A DNA stretch of 39,186 nt from an uncultured Clostridia bacterium (GTDB lineage Bacteria; Bacillota; Clostridia; Oscillospirales; Butyricicoccaceae): the NCBI GenBank assembly GCA_947648385.1, contig CANSNO010000014.1, positions 1 through 39,186 on the forward strand, read 5' to 3'. The position numbers were made by a program, and so were the translations under genes. Positions 1-7,776 of this stretch are shown in pieces (within the stretch, counting starts at the first letter, position 1; each line of letters opens with the position of its first letter). The notes beneath the pieces were generated by a model. It saw only the letters and a program-made list of their open reading frames with translations, made no database searches and had not been told where the DNA came from.

Positions 1-95
1 GGCCGCAGGTTCCCCCCTTGTACCCCCCTCCTGTGGCCACGCTTAAAGGCAAGGTCAAGGGCGTAAGGTCAAGGGCCTACAAAATCCGTTTTGCG
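1..95. repeat. End of a dispersed intergenic repeat
   Basis: Positions 8-46 match the 3' end of the longer repeats at 14908-14947 and 28857-28896; they share the run up to TGTGGCCACGCTT or TATGGCCACGCTT. Positions 46-62 are an inverted copy of the CGCCCTTGACCTTGCC motif seen at 4467, 7803 and 28940. No gene is supported here. The short open frames across it are not coding. Confidence 0.7.
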
Positions 96-142
96 AAGCA
101 AAACACCTCACCTCTTCACTATTCACTCTTCTCTCTTCACTC

Positions 143-176
143 AAAAAAACGCCCCACAGGGAAACCCTGCGGGGCG
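143..176 (-). terminator. Intrinsic terminator of the stalk-domain gene
   Basis: A 12-bp stem (CGCCCCGCAGGG on the minus strand, one G-U pair) with a 3-base loop is followed by seven T residues on the minus strand. It lies 17 bases past the stop of the gene ending at 193. Confidence 0.9.
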
Positions 177-192
177 AAAAACATATTATCAA

Positions 193-1776
193 TTACTGAA
201 TGGACCCTGTGCTCAAAAGGGTGACAAACTGGTCAAGGGTGATGACAGTCTCGCCGTCTGCCGGCTTTGTCAGGGGGGCCTCGTTTGTCGGCTTGGCGTC
301 GGTCTTGATGGTCAGGGCTATCTCGGCCTCGCCGGGGACCGAGATGGAGATGACGCCGTCGGCCGTTTTGGCGTCGCCCTTGATGTCGGCTTTCATGACA
401 AGACGGTCATAGCCGTCGTTCACATCCATGTTCATCTTCATGGTCATATCGGTCACGGTGTTGCTGCTCATGACGACGCGCATATCCATGTCGAACTTCA
501 TCATGGAGGCCAGCTCTTTGATGTCCTCCTCGGTGATGAGGCCCGTCTTTACCATACCGCCGAAGATCTTGTTTGTGTCGCTCTTCAGGGTGTAGGTCGT
601 TCTGCTTCCGCTTGTCTGGATGTCGATGACGTCGTTGCCGAACATTCCCTCATAAATGGAGGCGAACATATCGACGGCCACAGGGGCGGGGGTGCCCATG
701 GCGTTGGACAGCTCGCCGCTTTCAAACAGAGCGCGGAGCAGCTTGCCCATGGTGAAGTCGGCCGCCTTGGCCTGCTCGGTTATCTGGTTCAGGTCGAGGC
801 CGAACAACTGCTGATAGAGGGCGTTTATATCCATATTGAGCCAGGCGCCCTGAGGCACAACGCCGCCCGTCAGCATGGAGATGAGGGAGCTTCTGAGGTA
901 GAGGCCGTTTTCGGCCGAGAGGATCATTTCGATCTCGGCGCCGTTGATGGCGTCGAGTATGCTCTTGACTTCGGGAATGTCGGTCAGCTGCTTGGGCATC
1001 GCCATGTCAAGGGTGTATTTGCCCGACTGGTTGATGCCGTCGGTCAGGTCGCTTCCCTTGAGGTTGAAGGACATGCTCTCGCCGCTTGTAAACTCCTTGA
1101 TAGTAAGGCCGATCTGGCTGTCGGAGGCCAGCTTCCCGTCGGGCTGCTGTGCCTCGGTGACGGCCTTCATCATGGCGTTGAAATTGGAGAAACGGGCGTC
1201 GACGGCCTTTTCAACGGCGTCCCAGTCTATCAAAAAGGCTGTCTGGAACTCGTTGTTCCATGTGACGGTATAGCCCAGAGCCTCGCCGATAAAGCGGACG
1301 GGGACATATGTGCGGCCGGTGGCGTCGTCGATAAAGGGAGCCACGTCCATGTTGACCGTCCTGACGTCGGCGCTGCCTGTGACGTCGCTTGAGTATGTCA
1401 TGACCTTCGAGCCGATGGCAAGCCTCATGGTATGGCCGTCGTCAAAATGGGCGGCTATATTGCCGTTGTCATATGTGACCTCGGCGCCCAGAGCTTCCAG
1501 CACGGCCCTGTAGGGGGCCTGCGTGCGGCCGTTTATCTCTTTGGGATAAGCGTCGGTAAAGGCCATATACCTGTCGTTGAGCCAGATGTTGACCCCCTCA
1601 TAGGGGCCTTTGAGACCGGCCTTGCCGGGGATGCCCGTGGGGGCGGAGACGATAACGGCCGTGGGGCCGTCGGCGCCGCCGATGATACCCAGGTCGGGGG
1701 TCTCCATGGCCATGGCCGTCGTGCTGAGAGACAGGGCCATGATGACGGCCGTCATCAAAGATAGTAATCTTTTCAT
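193..1776 (-). CDS. Secreted copper-amine-oxidase-N (stalk) domain protein
   Basis: A secreted or surface protein of 527 residues. A signal peptide covers residues 1-23 (MKRLLSLMTA onward, cleavage after AMA). Residues about 60-185 form a copper amine oxidase N-terminal-like stalk domain, with the typical RTYVPVRFIGEALG segment at 155-168. The rest (190-527) is a long beta-rich region of unknown function that resembles lipoprotein-like ligand or polymer-binding folds. The mature N terminus carries GIIGGADGPTAVIVS (30-44), a motif best known from the beta subunit of sodium-translocating decarboxylases; here it sits outside any membrane domain. The ATG follows an AAGGAGG site with 7-base spacing. 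The gene has its own promoter and terminator, so it is probably monocistronic. Family membership is clear; function is not. Confidence 0.85.
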   Translation of the reverse strand: MKRLLSLMTAVIMALSLSTTAMAMETPDLGIIGGADGPTAVIVSAPTGIPGKAGLKGPYEGVNIWLNDRYMAFTDAYPKEINGRTQAPYRAVLEALGAEVTYDNGNIAAHFDDGHTMRLAIGSKVMTYSSDVTGSADVRTVNMDVAPFIDDATGRTYVPVRFIGEALGYTVTWNNEFQTAFLIDWDAVEKAVDARFSNFNAMMKAVTEAQQPDGKLASDSQIGLTIKEFTSGESMSFNLKGSDLTDGINQSGKYTLDMAMPKQLTDIPEVKSILDAINGAEIEMILSAENGLYLRSSLISMLTGGVVPQGAWLNMDINALYQQLFGLDLNQITEQAKAADFTMGKLLRALFESGELSNAMGTPAPVAVDMFASIYEGMFGNDVIDIQTSGSRTTYTLKSDTNKIFGGMVKTGLITEEDIKELASMMKFDMDMRVVMSSNTVTDMTMKMNMDVNDGYDRLVMKADIKGDAKTADGVISISVPGEAEIALTIKTDAKPTNEAPLTKPADGETVITLDQFVTLLSTGSIQ

Positions 1777-1824
1777 GTTTTTTTCCTCCTTATATTTTGC
1801 TCAAAAAATAAACTTTTTTGTTCT

Positions 1825-1867
1825 TAAATGCGTCCTTGCCTGAGGCTGTCGGATGAAAGGGGCCTCT
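1825..1867. repeat. Remnant of repeat family A
   Basis: The stretch GCGTCCTTGCCTGAGGCTGT followed by CGGATGAAAGGGGCC is a degraded copy of the element seen at 4467-4506 and 28940-28978. It lies in the 5' leader of the stalk-domain gene. Confidence 0.6.
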
Positions 1868-1874
1868 AATAGAA

Positions 1875-1903
1875 ATTATAACACAAAACAGAAAAAATAT
1901 CAA
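1875..1903 (-). promoter_or_regulatory. Sigma-A type promoter for the stalk-domain gene
   Basis: On the minus strand TTGATA (1903-1898), a 17-base spacer and TATAAT (1880-1875) lie about 100 bases upstream of the ATG at 1776, immediately after the stop of the DHHW gene. Confidence 0.75.
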
Positions 1904-1904
1904 C

Positions 1905-2990
1905 TCATCCGCCTATGCGAAATACGCTTGTTTCACGTGAAAAGCCCTGAAGATTGTAAAGTATCAGACTCTCTGTAATTCCGGCCTCGTCGGCATAGGA
2001 GGAAAGGCTCATGCCGAAGGAGCGGAGGTCGACAACGTGTATCTCCGAATAGTGAGGGATGAGGAACTGGACAAAGGCGTTGGCGTAGGAATCCTTGACG
2101 AGAAGCAGCCTGCCTCCCTCGCTGCCCGTCCTGATGACGGTCAAAGCCTCGTTGCCCCCGAGAAAAACGGAATATTTGTCCTTTTTGTCCAAAAAGCTTC
2201 TGTCGTAAATGCCCTCCGTGACAGCGCCCGACATATTGCGCTCCATGGTGGGCCGTCCGTAAAGGGCGCCCTCTATCTCGTCCTTTTCAAAGTATATGCC
2301 GGCTTTTGAAAAGGTCGTGCCGAGAAAATCGCGGCTCAATATCTCATGCTCAAAATCGTCATAGGGCAGGGCTTTGTCACCCATCAGGGCGCTATAGCAG
2401 TAATAGGCCCCGAGGGTCGTCCAGTGGTGGTCGTTGCGGTAATATATATACTCGTCCCCGTGGGCCTCCAGAGCCGAGAGACAGTCGACGGTCAGAAGGC
2501 CGCTCGCCTCCTCCAAAAGCTCCCTTTGGCTGACGTCGGGGGTGCTGTTCCCTATCTTGCCGCGCCATACCTCGGCCGCCGTCGGCACCAGCATTATATT
2601 GACGGGGCCAAAGGCCGAAAGGTTCCCCTTTCCCTGTCTCAGATATTCCAGATTGCGGCCGTACCTCTCCCTGTCAAGCTCCGAGAACATCTCGATAAGA
2701 CAGCCGTCCTCCGTCACATAGACGCCCCCCGTGTCGCGGCGGCCGAGGGATAAATCAACTCGGCTTTTGAGGGCTATCCAGCCGTCACGGGCCGGAAAGC
2801 CGTCGGTGACGTATTCTTCGAAGCCCTTTGTAAAGGAGCCGTCAAAAAGGCTTTCAGCCGAAAAATCGGGCATTTGCGCCAGATAACGGTTTTCGTTTTC
2901 GGAATACCCTTTTTTCGGACTCAGCCAAAAGCTCGCGTACAACACGGTTAATATTGTTATAAATACTATAGCCTTTAATTTGTTTTTCAT
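1905..2990 (-). CDS. DHHW family protein (AlgX/AlgJ-like, polymer O-acetylation partner)
   Basis: This 361-residue protein has one N-terminal membrane anchor (about residues 5-23) and an extracellular SGNH-like domain. The family signature DHHW is at 187-190 within the segment RNDHHWTTLGAYYCYSAL. Such proteins are encoded next to MBOAT acyltransferases and are thought to help transfer acetyl groups to a cell-surface polysaccharide or teichoic acid on the outer face of the membrane. The gene follows the MBOAT gene by 49 bases on the same strand, which supports a two-gene operon. The start has a close AAAGGA site. The polymer that is modified cannot be told from the sequence. Confidence 0.88.
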   Translation of the reverse strand: MKNKLKAIVFITILTVLYASFWLSPKKGYSENENRYLAQMPDFSAESLFDGSFTKGFEEYVTDGFPARDGWIALKSRVDLSLGRRDTGGVYVTEDGCLIEMFSELDRERYGRNLEYLRQGKGNLSAFGPVNIMLVPTAAEVWRGKIGNSTPDVSQRELLEEASGLLTVDCLSALEAHGDEYIYYRNDHHWTTLGAYYCYSALMGDKALPYDDFEHEILSRDFLGTTFSKAGIYFEKDEIEGALYGRPTMERNMSGAVTEGIYDRSFLDKKDKYSVFLGGNEALTVIRTGSEGGRLLLVKDSYANAFVQFLIPHYSEIHVVDLRSFGMSLSSYADEAGITESLILYNLQGFSRETSVFRIGG

Positions 2991-3015
2991 TGTCCTTTAC
3001 CGTTTTTCTCTTTTC

Positions 3016-3040
3016 TTGCCTCCCTTGTGTAGAGGGGGTT
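3016..3040. repeat. Fragment of the CTCCCTTGTGTAAAG repeat family
   Basis: CTTGCCTCCCTTGTGTAGAG matches the ends of the repeats at 14640, 24868 and 28612. It sits in the 49-base gap between the MBOAT and DHHW genes, right against the MBOAT stop codon. Confidence 0.6.
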
Positions 3041-4425
3041 TAAAACCTGAAATATAAAAACGGGTTGTATGTTCCCGACACGAGATACGACAGGGCCACA
3101 ACCATGCAGGCGGCCATCGCCGCCGCCGAAATAACGGCTTGGGGCAGGCCGTCTCCTTTCGTAAGCTTTGCCCATATTCTGCCGACGGGAGCCGAGCCGA
3201 CGGCGGCCGCCGTCAATAAAGGAGCCAGCGTCCCGAGATAATAAAGGGCCCCGTCCGTCACCCACGGCCCCTTCAGCCCTATCATGGCGGAGGCGTAGCC
3301 GACGGCGGCCCCCATATCCTCAAAGGCGAAAAGCACCCAGCCGAAAAGCACGGCCGCGAGGGTGTATATATGGGATATCGCCCTCGATTTTTCAAGGTAT
3401 TTGAGCAAAAAGAGCTTTTCCAAAGCCAGCAGGGCAAAATAATACAGACCCCAGAAAAGGAAATTCCACCCGGCCCCGTGCCATAGCCCCGTAAAGAGCC
3501 AGACAGCCAGCATATTCAAAAGCTGCCTGCCCTTGCCCCTGCGGTTGCCCCCGAGGGGGATATAAAGATATTCCCTGAACCATGTGCCGAGGGATATGTG
3601 CCACCTGCGCCAGAACTCGGTTATCGAGCGAGAGATATAGGGGTAATTAAAGTTTTCGGGGAAGGTGAAGCCCAGCATTTTGCCAAGGCCGATGGCCATG
3701 TCGGAATATCCCGAAAAATCATAGTATATCTGAAAGGCAAAGCATATTATCCCCAGCCATGAGCCTAAAAAGGACAGCTCCGCCCCCTTGAAATACTCCC
3801 ATACGGCGCCGAAGGTGTTGGCGAATATCACCTTTTTCCCCAGACCGCAGACAAAGCGCGAGGCCCCCTCGCCGAGTTTGTCGACGCTGTGGGTCCTGCT
3901 TTCGAGCTGCTCGGCAACATCCTTGTACCTGACGATAGGTCCGGCGATAAGCTGTGGGAAAAGGGCCACATAGGCGCCGAAGGAAATTATGTTCCTTTGG
4001 ACCGGCGCCTGGCCGCGGTAGACGTCTATCGTATAAGACATGGTCTGGAAGGTGTAAAAGGATATGCCGATGGGCAGAGCCAGCTTCGGCACGGGCAGGC
4101 CGAGGCCGAAAAGGCCGTTGAAAGCCGTCACTATAAAGGCGTTGTATTTGAACACCCCCAAAAGGGAGAGGTTTATTATGACCGACGACCATAAAAAGGC
4201 CTTGGCTTTTCCCGTGCCGCGGTATTTTTCCACCATCATGCCGTGGAAATAGTCCACTGCGGTGGAGAAAATCATCAGGCCCACATAAACAGGCTCGCCC
4301 CAGCCGTAAAATATAAGGCTGAGAATAAAAACCAGGGCGTTTTTCAGTTTTCGCGGCGTCATGTAATAGAGCGCCAGAGTCACGGGTAAAAATACCGCGA
4401 TAAAAAACGGACTGCTGAATATCAT
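3040..4425 (-). CDS. MBOAT family O-acyltransferase (AlgI/DltB-like)
   Basis: A 461-residue polytopic membrane protein of the membrane-bound O-acyltransferase family. It would move an acyl (usually acetyl) group across the membrane for transfer to an extracellular polymer. Typical segments are LPIGISFYTFQTMSYTIDVY (117-136), FSGYSDMAIGLGKMLG (237-252), FWRRWHISLGTWFREYLYIP (271-290) and WHGAGWNFLFWGLYY (315-329); the last contains the conserved catalytic histidine (H316). The length is normal for the AlgI group. The start ATG has an AAGGA site 8 bases upstream. It is the first gene of a pair with the DHHW protein, the standard partner arrangement. The target polymer is not known. Confidence 0.93.
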   Translation of the reverse strand: MIFSSPFFIAVFLPVTLALYYMTPRKLKNALVFILSLIFYGWGEPVYVGLMIFSTAVDYFHGMMVEKYRGTGKAKAFLWSSVIINLSLLGVFKYNAFIVTAFNGLFGLGLPVPKLALPIGISFYTFQTMSYTIDVYRGQAPVQRNIISFGAYVALFPQLIAGPIVRYKDVAEQLESRTHSVDKLGEGASRFVCGLGKKVIFANTFGAVWEYFKGAELSFLGSWLGIICFAFQIYYDFSGYSDMAIGLGKMLGFTFPENFNYPYISRSITEFWRRWHISLGTWFREYLYIPLGGNRRGKGRQLLNMLAVWLFTGLWHGAGWNFLFWGLYYFALLALEKLFLLKYLEKSRAISHIYTLAAVLFGWVLFAFEDMGAAVGYASAMIGLKGPWVTDGALYYLGTLAPLLTAAAVGSAPVGRIWAKLTKGDGLPQAVISAAAMAACMVVALSYLVSGTYNPFLYFRF

Positions 4426-4442
4426 ATTTTAATTTCCTTTTT

Positions 4443-4530
4443 AACGGCGGCTTGCCGCCTATTTAATCCGCCCTTGACCTTGCCGAAGGCTGTCAGATTA
4501 AAGGGCCGCGGATAGGATTTGCAACTATTA
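4443..4530. repeat. Copy of repeat family A
   Basis: GGCGGCTTGCCGCC (4445-4458) is followed by CGCCCTTGACCTTGCCGAAG and GGGCC, the same order as at 7777-7840 and 28916-28980. It occupies the leader of the MBOAT gene. Confidence 0.75.
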
Positions 4531-4532
4531 TA
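4527..4532 (-). promoter_or_regulatory. Possible extended -10 for the MBOAT-DHHW operon
   Basis: TGGTATAAT is read on the minus strand about 100 bases upstream of the MBOAT start. The -35 (TTTCAG, 17 bases further) is poor and lies inside the XRE terminator stem, so an extended -10 promoter is the likelier reading. Confidence 0.45.
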
Positions 4533-4540
4533 CCATAAAA

Positions 4541-4571
4541 AGAAATCATCTGAAATATCCAGATGATTTCT
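4541..4571 (-). terminator. Intrinsic terminator of the XRE gene
   Basis: A perfect 12-bp stem AGAAATCATCTG / CAGATGATTTCT with a 7-base loop is followed by TTTTTA on the minus strand, 8 bases beyond the XRE stop codon. Confidence 0.85.
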
Positions 4572-4579
4572 CCCTGTGT

Positions 4580-4879
4580 TTAGTATGCGCCGCCTTTTTG
4601 ATTTTTTGCACGCAGATGTTCCGCGATGCGGTGAATGACAAGGATGTCGTCCTCGGTCAGACCGTTGAGATTTATCGAAGAGGTGGAGCCGACGCCCAGC
4701 AGGTAATCGGTGGAGACCTTGAACATGGCCGCAAGCTCGACAATATATTGCGTTGACGGTACAGATATGCCCATTTCCCACGCGTTGACGCTGGAACGGG
4801 TTATTCCCAGCAGCTTGGCAAGCTCGGCCTGTGTCAGGCCCTTGTCCTCGCGCAGCTGCTTGATTCGCGCCGAGATCAT
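4580..4879 (-). CDS. XRE family helix-turn-helix regulator
   Basis: A small 99-residue DNA-binding protein. Residues 3-63 form a Cro/C1-type HTH, with the recognition region LTQAELAKLLGITRSSVNAW at 15-34 and the usual TDYLLG end at 58-62. The C-terminal part (65-99) is short and probably dimerises or has no separate fold. Its ATG follows AAAGGGAG with 8-base spacing. A 14-bp palindrome overlaps this ribosome binding site, which suggests autoregulation. It is a single gene with its own terminator. The regulon is unknown. Confidence 0.9.
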   Translation of the reverse strand: MISARIKQLREDKGLTQAELAKLLGITRSSVNAWEMGISVPSTQYIVELAAMFKVSTDYLLGVGSTSSINLNGLTEDDILVIHRIAEHLRAKNQKGGAY

Positions 4880-4893
4880 TTTATCACGCTCCC

Positions 4894-4907
4894 TTTACCA
4901 TGGTAAA
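4894..4907. promoter_or_regulatory. Palindromic operator candidate upstream of XRE
   Basis: TTTACCATGGTAAA is a perfect 14-bp palindrome that overlaps the ribosome binding site of the XRE gene. An autorepressor site is the simplest explanation. Confidence 0.45.
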
Positions 4908-4948
4908 ATAATCTCCAAGATGTTTCATTATCATTCAGATGTTTAAAA

Positions 4949-4977
4949 TTGACACAAAAAATAATCTGTGATATTAT
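4949..4977 (+). promoter_or_regulatory. Near-consensus promoter with no sense gene downstream
   Basis: TTGACA (4949-4954), a 17-base spacer and TATTAT (4972-4977) on the plus strand, preceded by TG. It points at the 3' end of the lipoprotein gene, which is on the opposite strand, so any transcript would be a short RNA or antisense. Confidence 0.55.
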
Positions 4978-5000
4978 TTATATGCCGATACTGATAAAAG

Positions 5001-5034
5001 AAAAGAGCGGCGGAGCCGAAAAGGCTCCGCCGCC
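5001..5034 (-). terminator. Intrinsic terminator of the lipoprotein gene
   Basis: An 11-bp GC stem (GCGGCGGAGCC / GGCTCCGCCGC) with a TTTTC loop is followed by CTTTTCTTTT on the minus strand, just past the stop at 5049. Confidence 0.88.
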
Positions 5035-5048
5035 CAATAACAGCATTT

Positions 5049-5582
5049 TTATTCAAAGAGGGAGTTAAAGGCGTTCGCGCCTATCTCGGCCTGCTCCTTG
5101 GCAAACTCGGCCGCCTGCTCTTCTGTGGCGTCGAGATTTTCGTCCACGGCGCCCAGCATCATAAATACCACATAATCGCCGTTCCTCAGCACCTGCGAGG
5201 CCTCCACCTTGGCCAGATTGGCCGGATACCACATTCCGTTCTCAACAAGGTTGTCACGGGCGGCGGTCAAGGCTTTTTCGACCTCCTCGCCCTTGCCCTC
5301 ATTGGCCTTGACGACTACCACCCTGTCGGGATGAAAGGATATCATGGCCATCTCGGCCTTTATCTCGGCCACGTCGTCCATGTTGAGGCCGTAGGTCTCG
5401 GTGTATTCCTGCTCGTTCATGTCGGCGTCGGGCAGATAGCTTTCGCCGTAGGCCTCCTTGATGGCGTCCAGCACCTGCTCGGCCGTGTAATCGTATGTTT
5501 TTTCCTCGTCCTTATTGCCGCAGGCGGCAAACAATGTCACAACAGCCGCGAGGATAAGGCCAAAGCTCAAAATCTTTTTCAT
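5049..5582 (-). CDS. Putative lipoprotein with DUF4358-like C-terminal region
   Basis: A 177-residue exported lipoprotein. The start chosen is the internal ATG at 5582 because it gives a proper signal peptide (MKKILSFGLILAAVVTLFAAC, lipobox LFAAC) and follows AAGGAAAAAGAGAA; the upstream in-frame start adds 37 residues with no export signal. The mature part starts GNKDEEK and is alpha/beta and acidic. Its pattern (an AEQVLDAIKEAYGE start, then an EIKAEMAMISFHPDRVVVVKA strand region and a KVLRNGDYV-like end) recalls the DUF4358 group of Clostridia lipoproteins. That assignment is from memory of the pattern and is tentative. Role unknown. Confidence 0.75.
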   Translation of the reverse strand: MKKILSFGLILAAVVTLFAACGNKDEEKTYDYTAEQVLDAIKEAYGESYLPDADMNEQEYTETYGLNMDDVAEIKAEMAMISFHPDRVVVVKANEGKGEEVEKALTAARDNLVENGMWYPANLAKVEASQVLRNGDYVVFMMLGAVDENLDATEEQAAEFAKEQAEIGANAFNSLFE

Positions 5583-5691
5583 TTCTCTTTTTCCTTTCTG
5601 TCGGTATGGATTTCCGCGCCCTTCGGACGCGATATATAGACGGAAGCTTTTCGTTATTGTTCCCGTTTTTTGAAAACTTTTTACACTTTTC

Positions 5692-5722
5692 AAAAAAACT
5701 CCCGGGACTGTCGGCCCGGGAG
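5692..5722 (-). terminator. Intrinsic terminator
   Basis: CTCCCGGG and CCCGGGAG pair around an 8-base loop and are followed by seven T residues on the minus strand. It serves the gene ending at 5747. Confidence 0.88.
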
Positions 5723-5746
5723 CGCGGAAACAAAAGAAACGAAAGC

Positions 5747-6184
5747 TTATATGTCGGATAATACGCTGTCGAGGAGCATTACAAGCTCCAACGCGCTTCT
5801 GAACTGGGCGTTCAGGTTTTTCTCAAGCCAAAGGACGCTTCCCTGCCAGCTGCTGTTCTGGCGGAAGAGGATATTGAGCTTGAAGGTGGCTATATCGCAG
5901 GCGCCCGACGGAGCCGCCGATTCCTCGGGCATAACGCCCTCTCCCCTTTTCTCGCTCTCGTCCGAGCCGAAGGCGCGGTTCTCGTTGAGGCGCTGGGGAT
6001 AGCTGATATCGTCGCTCAGGGCCTCCATTATGAGGAGAAACTGGGTCAGGTTGGCAAAATAACGGGGCTTTTCAAAATAGGGATTTTCGATAAAGCCCTC
6101 TATATTTCTTTCTTTGTAGCCTGTGACGCGGATAAGGCTGCTCTTGACTTCATAGGGGGTAAAGGCCGCCAGATATTTTGACAT
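5747..6184 (-). CDS. Conserved hypothetical protein
   Basis: A soluble protein of 145 residues without signal peptide or membrane segment. The C-terminal part, residues about 99-145, contains FRQNSSWQGSVLWLEKNLNA followed by FRSALELVMLLDSVL. This is a recognisable conserved block in hypothetical proteins of Clostridia, but I know of no function. The middle (70-95) is acidic and low in structure. The start has a strong GAGGTGAG site with 5-base spacing, and the gene has its own terminator, so it is clearly expressed as a unit. Confidence 0.75.
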   Translation of the reverse strand: MSKYLAAFTPYEVKSSLIRVTGYKERNIEGFIENPYFEKPRYFANLTQFLLIMEALSDDISYPQRLNENRAFGSDESEKRGEGVMPEESAAPSGACDIATFKLNILFRQNSSWQGSVLWLEKNLNAQFRSALELVMLLDSVLSDI

Positions 6185-6363
6185 TTGAACTCACCTCGGT
6201 TTACTGTAACCTTACAATATCATAAGAAGGTGACAAAAAAGTTACGACTTGAAAATTTCGGCGGATTTTTGTAAATAATAAAAACCGTTTTTATTTTAAT
6301 TTTTGTAAATAAAGACAATCAAAATGACGAAATGACGGAAAATTCTTTTTTGTAACGTAAATA

Positions 6364-6392
6364 TTGCATTTCCGTTCTTTATTATATATAAT
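6364..6392 (+). promoter_or_regulatory. Sigma-A type promoter for the BTAD regulator
   Basis: TTGCAT (6364-6369), a 17-base spacer and TATAAT (6387-6392) lie 54 bases upstream of the ATG at 6447 in an AT-rich gap. Confidence 0.75.
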
Positions 6393-6446
6393 TATCTTAA
6401 AGATACAAAAATCGTATATGTATTCATTATTTTTTTGGAGCCTATT

Positions 6447-7676
6447 ATGAACGATACAGGAAAAAGACAGGCTGAACCCGTAAAAATAAATATGCTTGGA
6501 GAGTTTTCCATAAACTATGGAGACAAAGCCATCAACGATTCCACATCCCGATCCAAAAAGCTGTGGATGATTTTGGAGTATCTCATGGCTTTCAGGGACA
6601 GGGAGATTTCTCAAAACGAGCTTATAGAGCTTCTTTGGCCCGACGACGAGATAGAAAACCCGGCCAACACGCTGAAAACTCTCATTTACCGCGTGCGCTC
6701 CATGCTGGACGAGCTGGACTATCCCGGCGGCGGAAAGACCATGCTCATTTACCGCCGCGGCTCCTGTTCATGGAATCAGGATATAGAGTCGGTCATAGAC
6801 GTGGATATTTTTGAAGAAAAGCTCAAACAGGCTCATGTCACCGAGGGGCCGGCCAGGTTGGACGACCTTTTGGAGGCCATTTCCCTTTACAAGGGCGATT
6901 TTCTGCCAAAGGCGGCGCTGGAGCCATGGGCCGTGCCGCTGTCTACATATTATCACACAAAATACCTGACGGCCGTCAAGGAGGCCGTGCTGATGCTGGT
7001 GGGCGACAGCCGCTATGACGACGTCATCTCCGTCTGTCAGAAGGCCACCGTCGTCGACCCTTATGACGAGGAGCTTCACTATTGGCTTATACTCTCACTT
7101 TACAACACAGGTGAGAAGCAGCAGGCCTTAAAGCATTATGAATATGTCACCGATATGTTTTTCAGCCGCTTCGGCGTCACGCCGACCGACAGGCTGACCA
7201 ACCTTTACAAGGAAATAATCGCCGAGACCAACGACTCCCAGATGGACCTTTCGGTCATCAAGGAGGAACTGGAAGAGGATTACAAGCCCGGCGCGTTTTT
7301 CTGCGAATACGCAATTTTCAAGGAGATATACCACCTCAATATGAGGACTCTGGCCCGTACCGGAGCCGCCTCCCATCTCTGCCTTTTAAGTCTTGTGGGG
7401 CCAAGGGGGGGCAGGCCTCAGCAGAAGGTGCTCAGCAAGACGGTTTTAAAGCTCAAGGAGTGTATCGGCTCGTCCCTCAGGCGCGGCGATATCTTCACCC
7501 GTTACAGCGTGTCTCAGTTCCTTGTCATGCTTCCGGCCGCTTCATATGAAAACTCCGTCATGGTAACCGAGCGCATTTTGCGTTCCTTCCGCCGACAGAA
7601 CGGTAAGAGCCTTGTCGACGTCAAGGCCAGCATCCAGCCCATGTCTCCCGACGGGATAGCCCCCGTAACACCATAA
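6447..7676 (+). CDS. BTAD-domain transcriptional regulator with degenerate GGDEF-like tail
   Basis: A 409-residue regulator. Residues about 12-105 are an OmpR/SARP-type winged helix (KINMLGEFSINYGD, then a SRSKKLWMILEYLMA helix and NELIELLWPDDE). Residues about 118-262 are the bacterial transcriptional activation (BTAD) TPR-like domain. Residues about 285-400 look like a GGDEF fold that has lost its signature: SVSQF at 354-358 stands where GGDEF is expected, followed by LVMLP. It probably no longer makes cyclic-di-GMP but may sense a ligand or protein. I chose the ATG at 6447 over an in-frame TTG at 6435 because GGAG lies 6 bases before the ATG. The gene is monocistronic, with promoter and terminator. 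Targets are unknown. Confidence 0.88.
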   Translation: MNDTGKRQAEPVKINMLGEFSINYGDKAINDSTSRSKKLWMILEYLMAFRDREISQNELIELLWPDDEIENPANTLKTLIYRVRSMLDELDYPGGGKTMLIYRRGSCSWNQDIESVIDVDIFEEKLKQAHVTEGPARLDDLLEAISLYKGDFLPKAALEPWAVPLSTYYHTKYLTAVKEAVLMLVGDSRYDDVISVCQKATVVDPYDEELHYWLILSLYNTGEKQQALKHYEYVTDMFFSRFGVTPTDRLTNLYKEIIAETNDSQMDLSVIKEELEEDYKPGAFFCEYAIFKEIYHLNMRTLARTGAASHLCLLSLVGPRGGRPQQKVLSKTVLKLKECIGSSLRRGDIFTRYSVSQFLVMLPAASYENSVMVTERILRSFRRQNGKSLVDVKASIQPMSPDGIAPVTP

Positions 7677-7684
7677 TTCCTTTG

Positions 7685-7709
7685 GCCCCCACCATGTGGG
7701 GGCTTTTTT
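7685..7709 (+). terminator. Intrinsic terminator of the BTAD gene
   Basis: An 8-bp stem GCCCCCAC / GTGGGGGC with a CAT loop is followed by TTTTTT. Confidence 0.9.
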
Positions 7710-7776
7710 GTTTTAAGTCTTATTTCATATTGAAAAAAACCTATAAATATAATATTATATATGTGTGTAAAAATAA

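Noticed and set aside
91..1392. Long open frame on the plus strand (433 codons) opposite the stalk-domain gene
   Set aside because: It is a shadow of the minus-strand gene. The minus frame has a signal peptide, a known domain, a ribosome binding site, a promoter and a terminator; the plus frame has none.
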